64,000 bases of DNA from Mesobacillus sp. AQ2. GTDB lineage: Bacteria; Bacillota; Bacilli; Bacillales; Cytobacillaceae. The notes below the pieces were generated by a model. The model saw nothing but the letters and a program-made list of their open reading frames with translations, ran no database searches and was not told where the DNA came from. The position numbers and the translations under genes are program-made. The DNA lies in contig NZ_CP126080.1 of NCBI RefSeq assembly GCF_030122805.1, positions 4,345,501 through 4,409,500 of the forward strand. Reading direction: 5' to 3'. Shown in pieces: positions 52,259-61,619 of the stretch (the first letter of the stretch is position 1; every line of letters starts with the position of its first letter).

Positions 52259-54769
52259 ATGAGGAAGTACTTTGTTGGTTTGCTCTCGTTATTGCTAGTC
52301 GTTTCCATGCTGCCATTAAGCGGTTCAGCTGCCCAGACCCAGGAACCTGATGTTGATCTCTGGAATGCAGTGAAGCCTCTCGACACGACCGTAACCTTCT
52401 TGAATACTGGCGCTCATCCAGATGATGAGCGAAGCGATTTTTTAGCGTATCTGTCACGAGGACTCGGCGTTAAAACTGCCAGCATGATTGCGAACCGCGG
52501 TGAAGGCGGCCAGAATGAAATCGGCAATGAGCTTGGAAACGGCCTTGGAATCATCCGTTCCCGCGAAATGATCGAAGCCGCTAAAATCACTGGTGTTACT
52601 GCTTATCACTTAAGCGAAACCACAAACGATGCAATCTACGACTTCGGTTTTTCCAAAAGCCCTGATGAGACACTTTCAAAATGGGATAAGGATGTTGCGT
52701 ACGAGCGGTTGATCCGATTCATCCGGACATACCAGCCGGATATCGTCATGCCATCATTCAGGAACTCCCCAACACAGCACGGTCATCACCGCGCGATGGA
52801 AATTCTGAGTGAAAAAGCGTTTGAAGATGCGGCAGATCCTTCAATCTATCCAGAACAGTTAAAAGAAGGATTATCAGTATGGCAGATTAAAAAGCTCTTC
52901 CTCCCTGCCGAATCAAAAGACACGGCCACCACTTCAATTGAAATTGGAATGTACGATCCAATTTATCAAATGTCCTATCCACAGCTGGGAGAAGCATCCC
53001 GTTATATGCATAAAAGCCAGGGAATGGGCAATGACATCCCTGTCGCACCACGCCAGACTCACCTAGAATTGCTTTACAGCGCTGTTGACACAAACAACAG
53101 CAACGAACTTTTTGCAGGTGTTCCATATGACTTGGCCGAATGGGCAAAAACTCTTCCAAAAAACGCGAACTCTTTATCAGTTCAGTACACAAAACTTCAG
53201 GACCAGCTTGAATCGATCATTGATTCCTATCCTGACAGAGATGCAGTATTCACACAATCACAGAAAGCTTTGAAAGATGTCCTCCGACTGCAAAAGAAGA
53301 CGGAAAACGCAAAGCTTGATGATGAACTGAAAACTGATTTGCTGCACAAGCTGAGCTTGAAGGAAGAGCAGCTGCAAACAGCAAGTTTCATATCATCAAG
53401 CCTGGATGTGACTGCTAAAGCAGCATCCACTGTACTGACAAAGGGCCAGGATACTACGGTTACTGTAACACTAGAGAACAATGGCTCACAGAAGCTGGAG
53501 CATCTGAATGTGGATTTATTGGCACCTGAAGGCTGGACTATTACGTCAAGTGCAAAGGATGCTGATTTGGCTCCAGAAATAACCGCAACCCTCACATTCG
53601 ATGTGGCTGTCCCTGAAGATGCCGAGTTCTATCATGCGTACAAAGAACCAGTTTTACAGGCAAAAGTTTCATACAAAAATAAAGGCGCTTCCGTTGAACA
53701 AGTAAAACAGCTAGAAGGCACAATCGCAGTCCTGCCAGACGCGGCAATAACCTTGAACCCAGAGGATATCATCGTCAACACGGCCAATGTCCAGGATGAA
53801 ATCCCGGTGACCGCAAAAGTGAAGAACTATTTTAACGGAGCATCACAAGCCGTTGTGTCGCTAAAAGTTCCTGAAGGCTGGGAAGTAGAACCGAAATCCG
53901 CATCCGTTGATTTCAGCGCCCAGTTCGAGGAAAAAGAAGTAGCGTTCACCCTTTCACCGCCTAAAGACATTCAATCAGGAGATTTCAAAATCGATGCTGA
54001 AGTAGCTGTGAACGGTAAAACTTTCGATTCAACGATCCAGGAAATCAGCTACGACCATATCGGAACATTCTATTATCAGTACCCTGCCCAGGTGAATGGC
54101 GTAGCATTCGAACTGCTGACAAATGATAATCTGAAAGTCGGATATATCGATAGCGGCTTCGATTTGGTTGCTGACTATTTATCAAATGCCGGCATGAACA
54201 TCACAAAACTGACTGAAGCCGATCTAGCGACAGCAGATCTAAGCCAGTATGACACAATCGTAGTCGGCATCCGCGCTTATCTGTCAAGAGCAGACCTGAT
54301 CGCGAATAACGCCCGCCTGCTTAAATACGTTGAAGACGGCGGACACCTGGTCGTCCAGTATCACAAGCCAAACGATGGCTGGAATAAAGACACCACTGCA
54401 CCATATCCATTAACAATCGGAAATGTTTCGATCAAATGGCGCGTAACCGATGAAAACGCAAAAGTAAACGTCCTGCAGCCAGAATCACCTCTGTTCAATT
54501 ATCCAAACAAAATCACAGACAGCGACTGGGATAACTGGATCCAGGAAAGAGGACTCTACTACCCGATGGCATGGGGACCAGAATACCAGACATTCGTCAG
54601 CATGGCTGACCCAGGAGAAGACGCATTCGACGGCGGCATCCTGATGGCGAATTACGGCAAAGGAACCTACCTTTATACAAACCTTGTATTCTACCGCCAG
54701 ATCCAGGGGCAAGTACCTGGTGGGTATAGGATTTTCACGAACCTGATCAGTTATGGGGCACAGGAGTAA
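52259..54769 (+). CDS. Secreted PIG-L-family deacetylase with C-terminal accessory domains
   Basis: About 836 residues. A signal peptide (1-25) precedes the PIG-L domain (about 40-310) with zinc motif GAHPDDE (His53-Glu57) and HGHHR (His174-His177); in PIG-L/BshB/MshB this fold removes N-acetyl from glucosamine conjugates. A helical linker (about 310-380), a NEW3-like beta domain (about 385-500: TAKAASTVLTKGQDTTVTVTLENNG) and a second beta domain follow, then a flavodoxin/glutamine-amidotransferase-like end (about 635-836: KVGYIDSGFDLVADYLSNAG, GHLVVQYHKPND). ATG 52259 has AAAGGGG eight bases upstream; the frame to 52211 lacks a site. Divergent from the ROK operon and likely co-regulated. It acts outside the cell on an N-acylated sugar; substrate unknown. 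Confidence 0.9.
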   Translation: MRKYFVGLLSLLLVVSMLPLSGSAAQTQEPDVDLWNAVKPLDTTVTFLNTGAHPDDERSDFLAYLSRGLGVKTASMIANRGEGGQNEIGNELGNGLGIIRSREMIEAAKITGVTAYHLSETTNDAIYDFGFSKSPDETLSKWDKDVAYERLIRFIRTYQPDIVMPSFRNSPTQHGHHRAMEILSEKAFEDAADPSIYPEQLKEGLSVWQIKKLFLPAESKDTATTSIEIGMYDPIYQMSYPQLGEASRYMHKSQGMGNDIPVAPRQTHLELLYSAVDTNNSNELFAGVPYDLAEWAKTLPKNANSLSVQYTKLQDQLESIIDSYPDRDAVFTQSQKALKDVLRLQKKTENAKLDDELKTDLLHKLSLKEEQLQTASFISSSLDVTAKAASTVLTKGQDTTVTVTLENNGSQKLEHLNVDLLAPEGWTITSSAKDADLAPEITATLTFDVAVPEDAEFYHAYKEPVLQAKVSYKNKGASVEQVKQLEGTIAVLPDAAITLNPEDIIVNTANVQDEIPVTAKVKNYFNGASQAVVSLKVPEGWEVEPKSASVDFSAQFEEKEVAFTLSPPKDIQSGDFKIDAEVAVNGKTFDSTIQEISYDHIGTFYYQYPAQVNGVAFELLTNDNLKVGYIDSGFDLVADYLSNAGMNITKLTEADLATADLSQYDTIVVGIRAYLSRADLIANNARLLKYVEDGGHLVVQYHKPNDGWNKDTTAPYPLTIGNVSIKWRVTDENAKVNVLQPESPLFNYPNKITDSDWDNWIQERGLYYPMAWGPEYQTFVSMADPGEDAFDGGILMANYGKGTYLYTNLVFYRQIQGQVPGGYRIFTNLISYGAQE

Positions 54770-54799
54770 AAAGTACCCTTTAGATTGATAGCTTTAACC

Positions 54800-54839
54800 C
54801 TGGAGCAATTAACTTTAGAGGATGATTGCTCCTTTTTTA
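54800..54839 (+). terminator. Terminator of the PIG-L gene
   Basis: GGAGCAAT / ATTGCTCC with a 15-base loop and T6. Confidence 0.85.
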
Positions 54840-55166
54840 CCGCATTACATGATGGCGATCACCTATCTTTATCGAATTTTCAAGAGAGGCAGCTCCCGGG
54901 TTAAAAAGGAGGGCGTTTCCAGCGCCTAATGTTTCTATCTGAAAAATCATCCGACCCATTGAGAGACAAACAAAAAGCATGACTCTTCGCCCCTTCTTTC
55001 TCTTAAGTGTTGGAACTAAACTACTAATAGATCAATAATATTCTAGTGCCTTCCACTCATTTATTTAGGAAAACGAAATATTCGACAAATTGCAGCACCC
55101 TTTTCCCTATTAAACTGATTATGATAACCATGAAATTAATTTACTAGATTAGGAGTGATTGATTCT
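54840..55166. other. Gap with no gene before the M14 carboxypeptidase
   Basis: No supported frame. No convincing -35/-10 pair; the region 55030-55140 is AT-rich and may hold the promoter. No operator like those at 51888 and 52164 was seen. Confidence 0.4.
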
Positions 55167-56381
55167 ATGAAAAAAGGCAAAAAGGTTTTGGCAGGATTAA
55201 GTGTACTGGCTTTGTGCGCCTCACTTACTGCTCCTGCATTAGCTTCCAATTCACCGAACGGAAATCTTTACAATGAAAACCAGGTTTATTCGGTAAACGG
55301 CTATACTGATTATGCTGAGATGGTGAAGCGTCTACAGCAAATTGAGGCAAACAGCCAGGGCAGAGTTGCTTTGGAGATTGTCGGCCAGTCGAACAAAGGA
55401 AGAGATATTTACCAGGCTCGAGTCGGAACTGGCGATAAAGTGGTCTTGATTGAAAGTGAAATCCACGGAAATGAAAACACGGGCACGGAAGCAATCCTTA
55501 GCATGCTTCAATATCTTGGATCCAGCAATTCTCCAGAAGCTAAGAAAATCCGCGAGGAAATCACCCTTGTTACTCTGCCGAAAATGAATCCAGATGCATC
55601 AGAACTTGACCGCCGCGGCAATGATATGTCATGGGAAGAAGTTGTCGAAGACTTCCCACAGCTGGCTGATGCTGCAGGCCCTGCATGGAATTACTATAAC
55701 AATCGCATCCTTCAAGACAGAGATTATAATGGCCGCCCTGGTTTCGATGTGAACCGTGACTTTAATCCAGACTTGAATTATGTCCCTCAGGCTTCTGACT
55801 TTCCAGGTAATTCAAGCAAAGCTGGCTGGTACATTACACCTGAATCCCAAACTGTACGAGATGTCTATAAATCCCTTCAAGCAGAGTTTGGAGATGTAAA
55901 TGTGTTCATCGATCTTCATCATCAGGGACAATATTATGTTGAAGGTACAGATGACATTGTCACGATGTCCCTTTCCGCTGACTTTGTTCCAGATCCAAAC
56001 AAGCCAGAGGGAGCAAAGTACGCTCAATATGCAGACAACTATAATTTCGAGTTCTCCAAGCAACTGAATCTAGCTGCATATAACGCACTACAATCATTGG
56101 GTGAAAACTCACCTTTCAATAACATCACCCTTTACAGCCAAAATTTAGATCTTCCAGGTACAGCACTTGGCAGTTTCGCCTTGAATGGCAGCGGTACCGT
56201 CTTATTTGAAGTACGTGGCCAATCCCATTCTTTAGGACAAAAGAAAAAAGGCCAGCTGGTGAAAGCTGTTGAAACAGGACTATATGGAATTATTAACGGC
56301 GTAGTTGATGGTTCGGTTGAACAGCTAAACCCTGCAGAATATGACAACATCCCGCTCACATCGTATTCACCAGGAATCTAA
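55167..56381 (+). CDS. Secreted M14-family zinc carboxypeptidase
   Basis: About 404 residues. Signal peptide (1-27, ALA). Peptidase M14 motifs: zinc ligands His100 and Glu103 in SEIHGNENTGTEA, His in VFIDLHHQGQYY (near 248), substrate-binding NPDASELDRRGND and DVNRDF, and the catalytic Glu in TVLFEVRGQ (near 347). It removes C-terminal residues or cleaves gamma-D-Glu-type bonds (MpaA/gamma-D-glutamyl peptidase relatives). Compact, no added domains. ATG 55167 with AGGAG upstream; TTG 55155 lies too close to that site. Downstream of the PIG-L gene after a terminator, so separately transcribed. Confidence 0.92.
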   Translation: MKKGKKVLAGLSVLALCASLTAPALASNSPNGNLYNENQVYSVNGYTDYAEMVKRLQQIEANSQGRVALEIVGQSNKGRDIYQARVGTGDKVVLIESEIHGNENTGTEAILSMLQYLGSSNSPEAKKIREEITLVTLPKMNPDASELDRRGNDMSWEEVVEDFPQLADAAGPAWNYYNNRILQDRDYNGRPGFDVNRDFNPDLNYVPQASDFPGNSSKAGWYITPESQTVRDVYKSLQAEFGDVNVFIDLHHQGQYYVEGTDDIVTMSLSADFVPDPNKPEGAKYAQYADNYNFEFSKQLNLAAYNALQSLGENSPFNNITLYSQNLDLPGTALGSFALNGSGTVLFEVRGQSHSLGQKKKGQLVKAVETGLYGIINGVVDGSVEQLNPAEYDNIPLTSYSPGI

Positions 56382-56465
56382 AAGAGTCATGTGGACAGTT
56401 CTTTTATAACAAATTCCCATATTGGTTATTCATTAGGAAAAAGTACCCTCCACATCAAAGACAAA

Positions 56466-56497
56466 AGGGAAGCATCATTTTTGCTTCCCCTTTTTAA
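56466..56497 (+). terminator. Terminator after the M14 gene
   Basis: GGGAAGCA-tcattttTGCTTCCC then CTTTTT. A weaker hairpin with T6 lies at 56540-56572 (TTGAATT/AATTCAA). The rest of 56382-56668 shows nothing. Confidence 0.8.
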
Positions 56498-56668
56498 TCT
56501 GGCATTATTTAAGTAAAAAGATAGTTAAAACAGAACGCGATTGAATTCAAATTCAACAGCGTTTTTTCTGCATTTTTCACAAGAATTGTCTCGATTGTAA
56601 GAGATGAAACAAACTGCTCCCCTTTTATGCGGCTCCCGAATGAGACACAAGAACCAAGTAATTCGCAC

Positions 56669-57109
56669 CTAACCAATTATTCCATTTGCCTCCAATAACC
56701 GGAGGGCGATTTTAACATCGGAAACATTGACTATAATGGCATTGTTTTCTCCATAGTATATAGCTTTCACTTTTACCTTATGGAATAAAGCGTCATAAAT
56801 ACCGCTTAAGACGCCTGTGGTTCCGGTTACCAGCCCAAGAATCTGGATGACTTTCTCCTCCTTGAATCTTACGCCTTCCGAGCAAAGAACATCTCTGACA
56901 ACCTCATTTTCCTCTGGATCATTCGATTGTGGGGGACCAACAACGATTCTGACTAGATTGGTGTTTTGCAGCTTAGTGATGGTGGCAGCAGTAAAACTTA
57001 CTCCTCTATCTGATATATCCTTTAGAATCTTATTAAGCGTTTTATCGTCCGCGGTGAAAGTAAATTGATGTCTAATTCGAGCGGTCAGATGAAAATTCAT
57101 ATCGTTCAT
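56669..57109 (-). CDS. Hypothetical protein with two ACT-like halves
   Basis: About 146 residues. Two half-repeats of an ACT-like beta-alpha-beta pattern: residues 12-70 (RHQFTFTADDKTLNKILKDISDRGVSF, TNLVRIVVG) and 85-146 (VIQILGLVTGTTGVLSGIYDALFH, VKVKAIYYGENNAIIVNVSD, LRLLEANGIIG). ACT folds bind amino acids or other small ligands and pair with enzymes or regulators; here no enzyme domain is fused. ATG 57109 with GGGAG eight bases upstream. Single gene; I do not recognise a named family. Confidence 0.75.
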   Translation of the reverse strand: MNDMNFHLTARIRHQFTFTADDKTLNKILKDISDRGVSFTAATITKLQNTNLVRIVVGPPQSNDPEENEVVRDVLCSEGVRFKEEKVIQILGLVTGTTGVLSGIYDALFHKVKVKAIYYGENNAIIVNVSDVKIALRLLEANGIIG

Positions 57110-57202
57110 TAATTTCACTCCCTTTCTATAATAAGTTATTCATTTTATAAACAAGTTGACGGTTTATCTGGCCTTACTCGTCCGCCTAATTTAAAACTTG
57201 AT

Positions 57203-57233
57203 AAAAAAATAACGTGTAAAAATTCACACGTCA
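57203..57233 (-). terminator. Weak terminator downstream of the MFS gene
   Basis: ACGTGT-gaattttt-ACACGT followed on minus by TATTTTTTTAT. It lies about 160 bases past the stop. Confidence 0.6.
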
Positions 57234-57393
57234 TTAAGCAAGGATACGGTTATATCGCTCCACAATATAATTTAAGTTTTCATTATTCAAGGCGCAAGCA
57301 CCCCTCCACGCACTATCTTAAGGGGCCAAAATCACCTGCACTGGGTTCCTTTACGCGCCACAATAACTACAACCAACTCCTATGATAACTTCA

Positions 57394-58644
57394 CTAACCC
57401 CCGTGTATTTGGGAACCTGTGTCTTTCCCCTCTTCATGTTTCATCTTACCTAAGACAGCCAAAAACACAAAGCCCGCTCCAGCAGAAAATGCATAGACCA
57501 ATATCAAGTTTCCATAACTTATAAACTCCGAAAGCAACCCAAAAAATAAATAACCTACTGTGGATCCAATTTGTGTTGTATTCATATAGAGGGTCGTCGC
57601 AGTGCCGGGGGCTTCTGGAATAAAGTCCTGAAAATAGGAAATGGCAATTCCAGCCGTAATTGACACCTGTGCGGCGCTCAAGATTTGCAGCGGGTAGATT
57701 TGCCAAGGCTCTGTAACTAAGCTGAATAATAAGAAGTAAACAAAAGCGATAAAGAAACCAATTCTAACTAAAATGCCATTATCTATCTTTGTCGCTAGCA
57801 ATCCCGCTGCGATCATCATAGGCACTTCAAAAATAGGCGGCACGCTAAAAATAATTCCCACATCAATTTCAGAGCCATTTAAAATCTTTGTAACGAACTG
57901 AGGAACGTTAAGCATATGAATAGACGCTGCCGCTGATAAAAGCAGTGCGGCTGCAAGATTGCCAAATATATGCGGCTTAACAAGCCACTTCTTAACAGAC
58001 AGCGATTCTGGGGATGATTCAGTATGCTTAGGTACCTCTTTGAGCAAAAAAACAATCGATAGAAAGGTTAATAAGTATCCTCCTGCAACAAAGAGGAACA
58101 GACCTTTAAAGCCCAACATTAGCAAAAGCCAGGCTGCAAGAGCGGGCCCGACTGTCCAGGACAGTGCAAAAAACATTCTGAACACGTTCATAATTAAAGG
58201 AGTTTCTTCATTCGGGACATTTGCATCTCTTAAAGCATCGCGTGCATACGCCCATAATTGCGGCAAAGCGGCTGCAGTTGTTCCCAGCACGAAAAAGGCA
58301 GTTAAAGATAAAGCATAATAATTCCTTAAAAAGGCAAACAGACTATAACCTATAATTCCTGTAAAAGCAGTAATGATCAGCAACTTTTTACGACTGAACG
58401 TTGTATCAGACAACTTAGCTATATAACTGCTTATTGCTACTCCACCTAAAGCTAAAATTGTCATAAAAATTCCAAAGCCTGTATTGGTCATCCCAACTTC
58501 ATCAAGCCCAAACAAGGAGGAAAATGGAATAAAGAATGACATGGAAAGGCCCAGAATGAAGTTAATTAAGAATAGGACCGGAAAGGTGGGAATACTCCAA
58601 ATAAATAACAATCTTTTTTTAGCTGAGGAAAATATCCTACTCAT
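57394..58644 (-). CDS. MFS transporter, sugar efflux (SET) type
   Basis: 416 residues, 12 helices. Features include the A-like motif in SSYIAKLSDTTFSRKKLLIITAF (loop 2-3), PQLWAYARDALRDANVPNEETPLIMNVFRMFFALSWTVGPALAAWLL (the helix 5 region typical of SetA/SotB-like sugar efflux proteins), and AISYFQDFIPEAPGTATTLYMNTTQIGS. SET proteins export glucose, lactose or analogues and relieve sugar-phosphate stress. ATG 58644 with AGGA ten bases upstream. It adjoins the PTS genes but is separated by a terminator, so it may be a safety valve for them (inference). Confidence 0.88.
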   Translation of the reverse strand: MSRIFSSAKKRLLFIWSIPTFPVLFLINFILGLSMSFFIPFSSLFGLDEVGMTNTGFGIFMTILALGGVAISSYIAKLSDTTFSRKKLLIITAFTGIIGYSLFAFLRNYYALSLTAFFVLGTTAAALPQLWAYARDALRDANVPNEETPLIMNVFRMFFALSWTVGPALAAWLLLMLGFKGLFLFVAGGYLLTFLSIVFLLKEVPKHTESSPESLSVKKWLVKPHIFGNLAAALLLSAAASIHMLNVPQFVTKILNGSEIDVGIIFSVPPIFEVPMMIAAGLLATKIDNGILVRIGFFIAFVYFLLFSLVTEPWQIYPLQILSAAQVSITAGIAISYFQDFIPEAPGTATTLYMNTTQIGSTVGYLFFGLLSEFISYGNLILVYAFSAGAGFVFLAVLGKMKHEEGKDTGSQIHGG

Positions 58645-58765
58645 GTTTGATCAATCCTATCCAGTATAGTATCTATTAATCTATATTAAATTAAATGTAA
58701 ATACCATTTTATATTTAATTCCATTAAAAAGGCACTCTTTCTGCGGAATTCATTTCCCACATTTT

Positions 58766-58802
58766 ACAAAAAGAAGGATCTGGCATAGCTATGCCAGATC
58801 CC
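58766..58802 (-). terminator. Terminator of the IIB-IIA-GH4 operon
   Basis: A 26-base perfect palindrome centred near 58788 (arms GGATCTGGCATAG / CTATGCCAGATCC) with TTCTTTTTG on minus. Confidence 0.85.
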
Positions 58803-58812
58803 CATATATCTT

Positions 58813-60141
58813 CTAAGCTTCTACCTTTTGAAAAAATTGTGGCAAGTGTTCCTTGTGCGCTTCAAGCATTTCATCAACAATTTGCTTGGCGAGCTTATCC
58901 GATGCAACAAGCGGATTAATGGTCAGAGCTAAAACTGCCTTGTCATAATCACCAGTAACTGCGGCTTCAGCTGCAATCCTCTCAAATGATTTAATTTGCT
59001 GGACCAGACCCCTGACAGGAACGGGAAGATCTCCCATCACTATTGGTCTAGGGCCATCCTTTGTAATAATGCAGCTCACTTCAACTGCCGAATCATTTGG
59101 AATGCTGGCAATTGCCCCGTTATTGACCGTATTTACAGGCTGTATATCACGCTTGTCATTGTGGATGGAAGCAATTAAACGGATCGCTGCATCAGAATAA
59201 TAAGCACCTCCGCGTTTCTCGAGCTGTGGCGGCTTAATATCAAGATTAGGATCCTTGTAGAGATCAAACAAATCCTTTTCTAGTTTCTGTACAACCTCTG
59301 CTCGGGTTCCCTCGACTTCTGAATTTTTCAGGTCCTTTTCAACCATTTCCCGTGTTTTATAATAATACATATGGTATGGGCAGGTGAGAACGTTTAAAGC
59401 TTTCAGGAAGGAAGGCTCCCATCCTAGTCCCTGAATATTCTTCACAAAACTGCTGTTGGTTGGATCTGTCAGCAGGTTTATGACTTTATCCTTTACACTT
59501 TCTCCGTCTAAATAAACATCAAGGCCGTATACCATATGGTTTAAGCCAGCAAAATCAATCCTTATGCGTGAATGCTCGACATCCAGCAGCTTTGCAATCC
59601 CCATTTCCATTCCAATAGGAACATTGCAAAGGCCAACCACTTTTTTGATATTAGAGTAACGCAATACCGCCTCAGTCACCATACCGGCAGGGTTTGTAAA
59701 GTTTATTAGCCAGGCATCGGGACATAGCTCTTCCATATCACGGCAAATATCAAGAATGACCGGGATGGTGCGCAGTCCTTTAAATAACCCCCCTGGACCA
59801 TTCGTTTCCTGTCCAAGTACACCGTATTTCAATGGAATTCTTTCATCCTTGGCACGAGCCTCCAATAGACCTACCCGGAATTGGGTTGTAACAAAATCAG
59901 CATTCTTTAAAGCTTCCCTTCGGTCGAGTGTTAAATGAACTTCAATTGGGAGTCCAGCCTTTTGGACCATACGTTTTGCAAGGTTGCCAACAATCTCAAG
60001 CTTTTCTTTTCCTGCTTCAATGTCAACAAGCCATAACTCACCTACAGGAAGCTCATTGTATCTTTTAATAAGGCCTTCGACCAATTCCGGTGTATAGCTG
60101 GACCCGCCGCCAATAGTTGCAATCTTTAACCCCTTTTTCAT
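58813..60141 (-). CDS. NAD-dependent 6-phospho-beta-glucosidase (GH4; LicH/CelF/ChbF type)
   Basis: 442 residues. GH4 landmarks: the N-terminal Rossmann motif [21 protein letters not shown], then [17 protein letters not shown], the metal-ligand Cys in [12 protein letters not shown] (near 170) and His in [10 protein letters not shown] (near 200). GH4 enzymes need NAD+ and Mn2+ and use an oxidation-elimination mechanism. It cleaves phosphorylated beta-disaccharides brought in by the PTS. The start ATG overlaps the IIA stop (ATGA). With ChbG in the next operon, the physiological substrate may be deacetylated chitobiose-6-phosphate rather than cellobiose-6-phosphate (inference from E. coli ChbF). 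Confidence 0.95.
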   Translation of the reverse strand: MKKGLKIATIGGGSSYTPELVEGLIKRYNELPVGELWLVDIEAGKEKLEIVGNLAKRMVQKAGLPIEVHLTLDRREALKNADFVTTQFRVGLLEARAKDERIPLKYGVLGQETNGPGGLFKGLRTIPVILDICRDMEELCPDAWLINFTNPAGMVTEAVLRYSNIKKVVGLCNVPIGMEMGIAKLLDVEHSRIRIDFAGLNHMVYGLDVYLDGESVKDKVINLLTDPTNSSFVKNIQGLGWEPSFLKALNVLTCPYHMYYYKTREMVEKDLKNSEVEGTRAEVVQKLEKDLFDLYKDPNLDIKPPQLEKRGGAYYSDAAIRLIASIHNDKRDIQPVNTVNNGAIASIPNDSAVEVSCIITKDGPRPIVMGDLPVPVRGLVQQIKSFERIAAEAAVTGDYDKAVLALTINPLVASDKLAKQIVDEMLEAHKEHLPQFFQKVEA

Positions 60142-60476
60142 GCATTAACACCTCCGGATAGATTAACATACTCATATAAATCCACAAATTCGCTGGCCAG
60201 GTCCTTTAATGTAATAGCATTCATAAGATGATCCTGGGCGTGGACCATTAACAAAGTGAGTTCCGTTTTTTCTCCTCTGACTTCTCCTTGGATCAGTGAT
60301 GTTTGGATTAAATGGGCATTATTTAATTCATTAGAGGCATCTGCAAGTTTTTCTCTTGCCCCCAACATATCCCCTCTCTTGGCTGCTGCGATAGCTTCCA
60401 TTGCTGAACTCTTCCCATTTCCCCCGTGAAGGATGATTTGGAAAATTGTCTCTTCTAGATTTACCATAATTACCAT
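60138..60476 (-). CDS. PTS lactose/cellobiose-family IIA component
   Basis: 112 residues of the all-helical lac/cel IIA type. [24 protein letters not shown] starts it, and the phosphorylated His is in [16 protein letters not shown] (near 76). It takes phosphate from HPr to IIB. Two ATG starts three codons apart (60476, 60467) follow AAAGGGG; which is used is open. Coupled to the GH4 gene. Confidence 0.93.
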   Translation of the reverse strand: MVIMVNLEETIFQIILHGGNGKSSAMEAIAAAKRGDMLGAREKLADASNELNNAHLIQTSLIQGEVRGEKTELTLLMVHAQDHLMNAITLKDLASEFVDLYEYVNLSGGVNA

Positions 60477-60518
60477 TCACCCCTTTCTTTAAAATAGAAT
60501 ATAAATTTACTAAAAAGG

Positions 60519-60836
60519 CTATCCTTTATGACCATTGATAAGGTCAATTGCCGACTTCAAGACCTCTTCCCCATTGCACATTCCATAATGTACGGGATTA
60601 ATGGAATCTACCGGTATATTGTTTGCCTCACCTAGCTTTTTCATTTGTGGCAGTAAATAGCGTACTTGTGGTCCAAGCAGCAAAACGTCTGCGCTATCTA
60701 CGTGACGTTTAACTGCATCTGCGCCTTCAGCCCAAATTCTTACTTCGATCCCCTGGCTTTTTGCAGCAGCTTCCATCTTTGTTACCAGTAAGCTTGTCGA
60801 CATTCCGGCAGCACAACACAGCAAAATATTCATCAT
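60519..60836 (-). CDS. PTS lactose/cellobiose-family IIB component (copy 1)
   Basis: 105 residues. [20 protein letters not shown] carries the phospho-Cys; [18 protein letters not shown] and [18 protein letters not shown] complete the fold. ATG 60836 has GGGGAGG seven bases upstream; the frame to 60929 is rejected. First gene of IIB-IIA-GH4. Closely related to the partial IIB at the right edge. Confidence 0.94.
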   Translation of the reverse strand: MMNILLCCAAGMSTSLLVTKMEAAAKSQGIEVRIWAEGADAVKRHVDSADVLLLGPQVRYLLPQMKKLGEANNIPVDSINPVHYGMCNGEEVLKSAIDLINGHKG

Positions 60837-60903
60837 ATTTAATCCTCCCCGGTCAAAAGTTAATGAATAAATCAAAATATTAATCTGATAATTCAATCCT
60901 AAT

Positions 60904-60954
60904 GTAAAAACGCTTTCATTTACACTCATACTTTTTCCGTTGGTTAACGGAAAA
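60904..60954. promoter_or_regulatory. Operator-like dyad and imperfect cre upstream of the IIB-IIA-GH4 operon
   Basis: TTTTCCGTT-ggtt-AACGGAAAA (60933-60954), perfect nine-base arms, no T run after it, so an operator rather than a terminator. AAAACGCTTTCAT (60907-60919) fits the cre core with one mismatch at the outer positions. The regulator for the dyad is not in the window. Confidence 0.55.
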
Positions 60955-60992
60955 TGTTGAACACATTAAACCATCTCTCCATTGCTTTTCCT

Positions 60993-61526
60993 TTAATGAT
61001 TTCCTGAAGCAACAGTCTGGTTTATTTCATTGTTAGCTGGGTGTTGACTTTTACTTTGATTACTATTAGCTGAAGGTTCCGATTTCAATAGCAGAAATAC
61101 ACCCAAAACGATCAGAAGTATACTGAGAAGCTTCATTCCATTCATCGGCTTTATCGGTGTTCCAAATAAGCCGATTTGATCAATTAAAGCACTTCCGATT
61201 ATTTGTCCAAGTACCAGCACAACAAAAATCGATAATGCTCCAGCCTTGGATATGGAAAAGCTAAGAGAAGCCACCACTATAACACCGATTACTCCTGAAA
61301 CTGCATACCATTTAAATCCTTGAGTAACCGTCTGGCTTATGCCTATTACTGGCTGGCGGTTCAATAAATAAATTAATGGCGGAATGGCCTGGATTATTGA
61401 CAGCCATGCAATCAATGCAGGTATACCTATGATTTTGCTGCCAGCACTGTTTAAAAGGCCCTGTATTGAAATCAGCAGACCTCCAATGAAAGCAAGAAAA
61501 AATGGGAGAAGGTTCACAAGCACCAT
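60993..61526 (-). CDS. DMT-superfamily (YdcZ/DUF606-type) membrane protein
   Basis: 177 residues with five helices and a Ser/Asn/Gln-rich C-terminal tail. AFIGGLLISIQGLLNSAGSKIIG, GVIGVIVVASLSFSISKAGALSIFVVLVLGQIIGSALIDQIGLFG is the YdcZ pattern, where VLGQ-x-SxLIDxxGLFG is the signature. Half-size members often work as dimers. Role unknown. Terminator-bounded between chbG and the IIB-IIA-GH4 operon, so weakly tied to the sugar genes. Confidence 0.85.
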   Translation of the reverse strand: MVLVNLLPFFLAFIGGLLISIQGLLNSAGSKIIGIPALIAWLSIIQAIPPLIYLLNRQPVIGISQTVTQGFKWYAVSGVIGVIVVASLSFSISKAGALSIFVVLVLGQIIGSALIDQIGLFGTPIKPMNGMKLLSILLIVLGVFLLLKSEPSANSNQSKSQHPANNEINQTVASGNH

Positions 61527-61569
61527 CCTGTCTAAAGTTCGGCTAAGTTTTCTGTCTTTCCTATCAAAG

Positions 61570-61613
61570 AAAAAAACAGGTTCCTGCCATTACTGACCAT
61601 CAGAACCTGTTTA
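61570..61613 (-). terminator. Terminator of the IIB-IIC-chbG operon
   Basis: AAACAGGTTC / GAACCTGTTT arms of ten with a 19-base loop and T7 on minus. Confidence 0.85.
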
Positions 61614-61619
61614 GTTATT

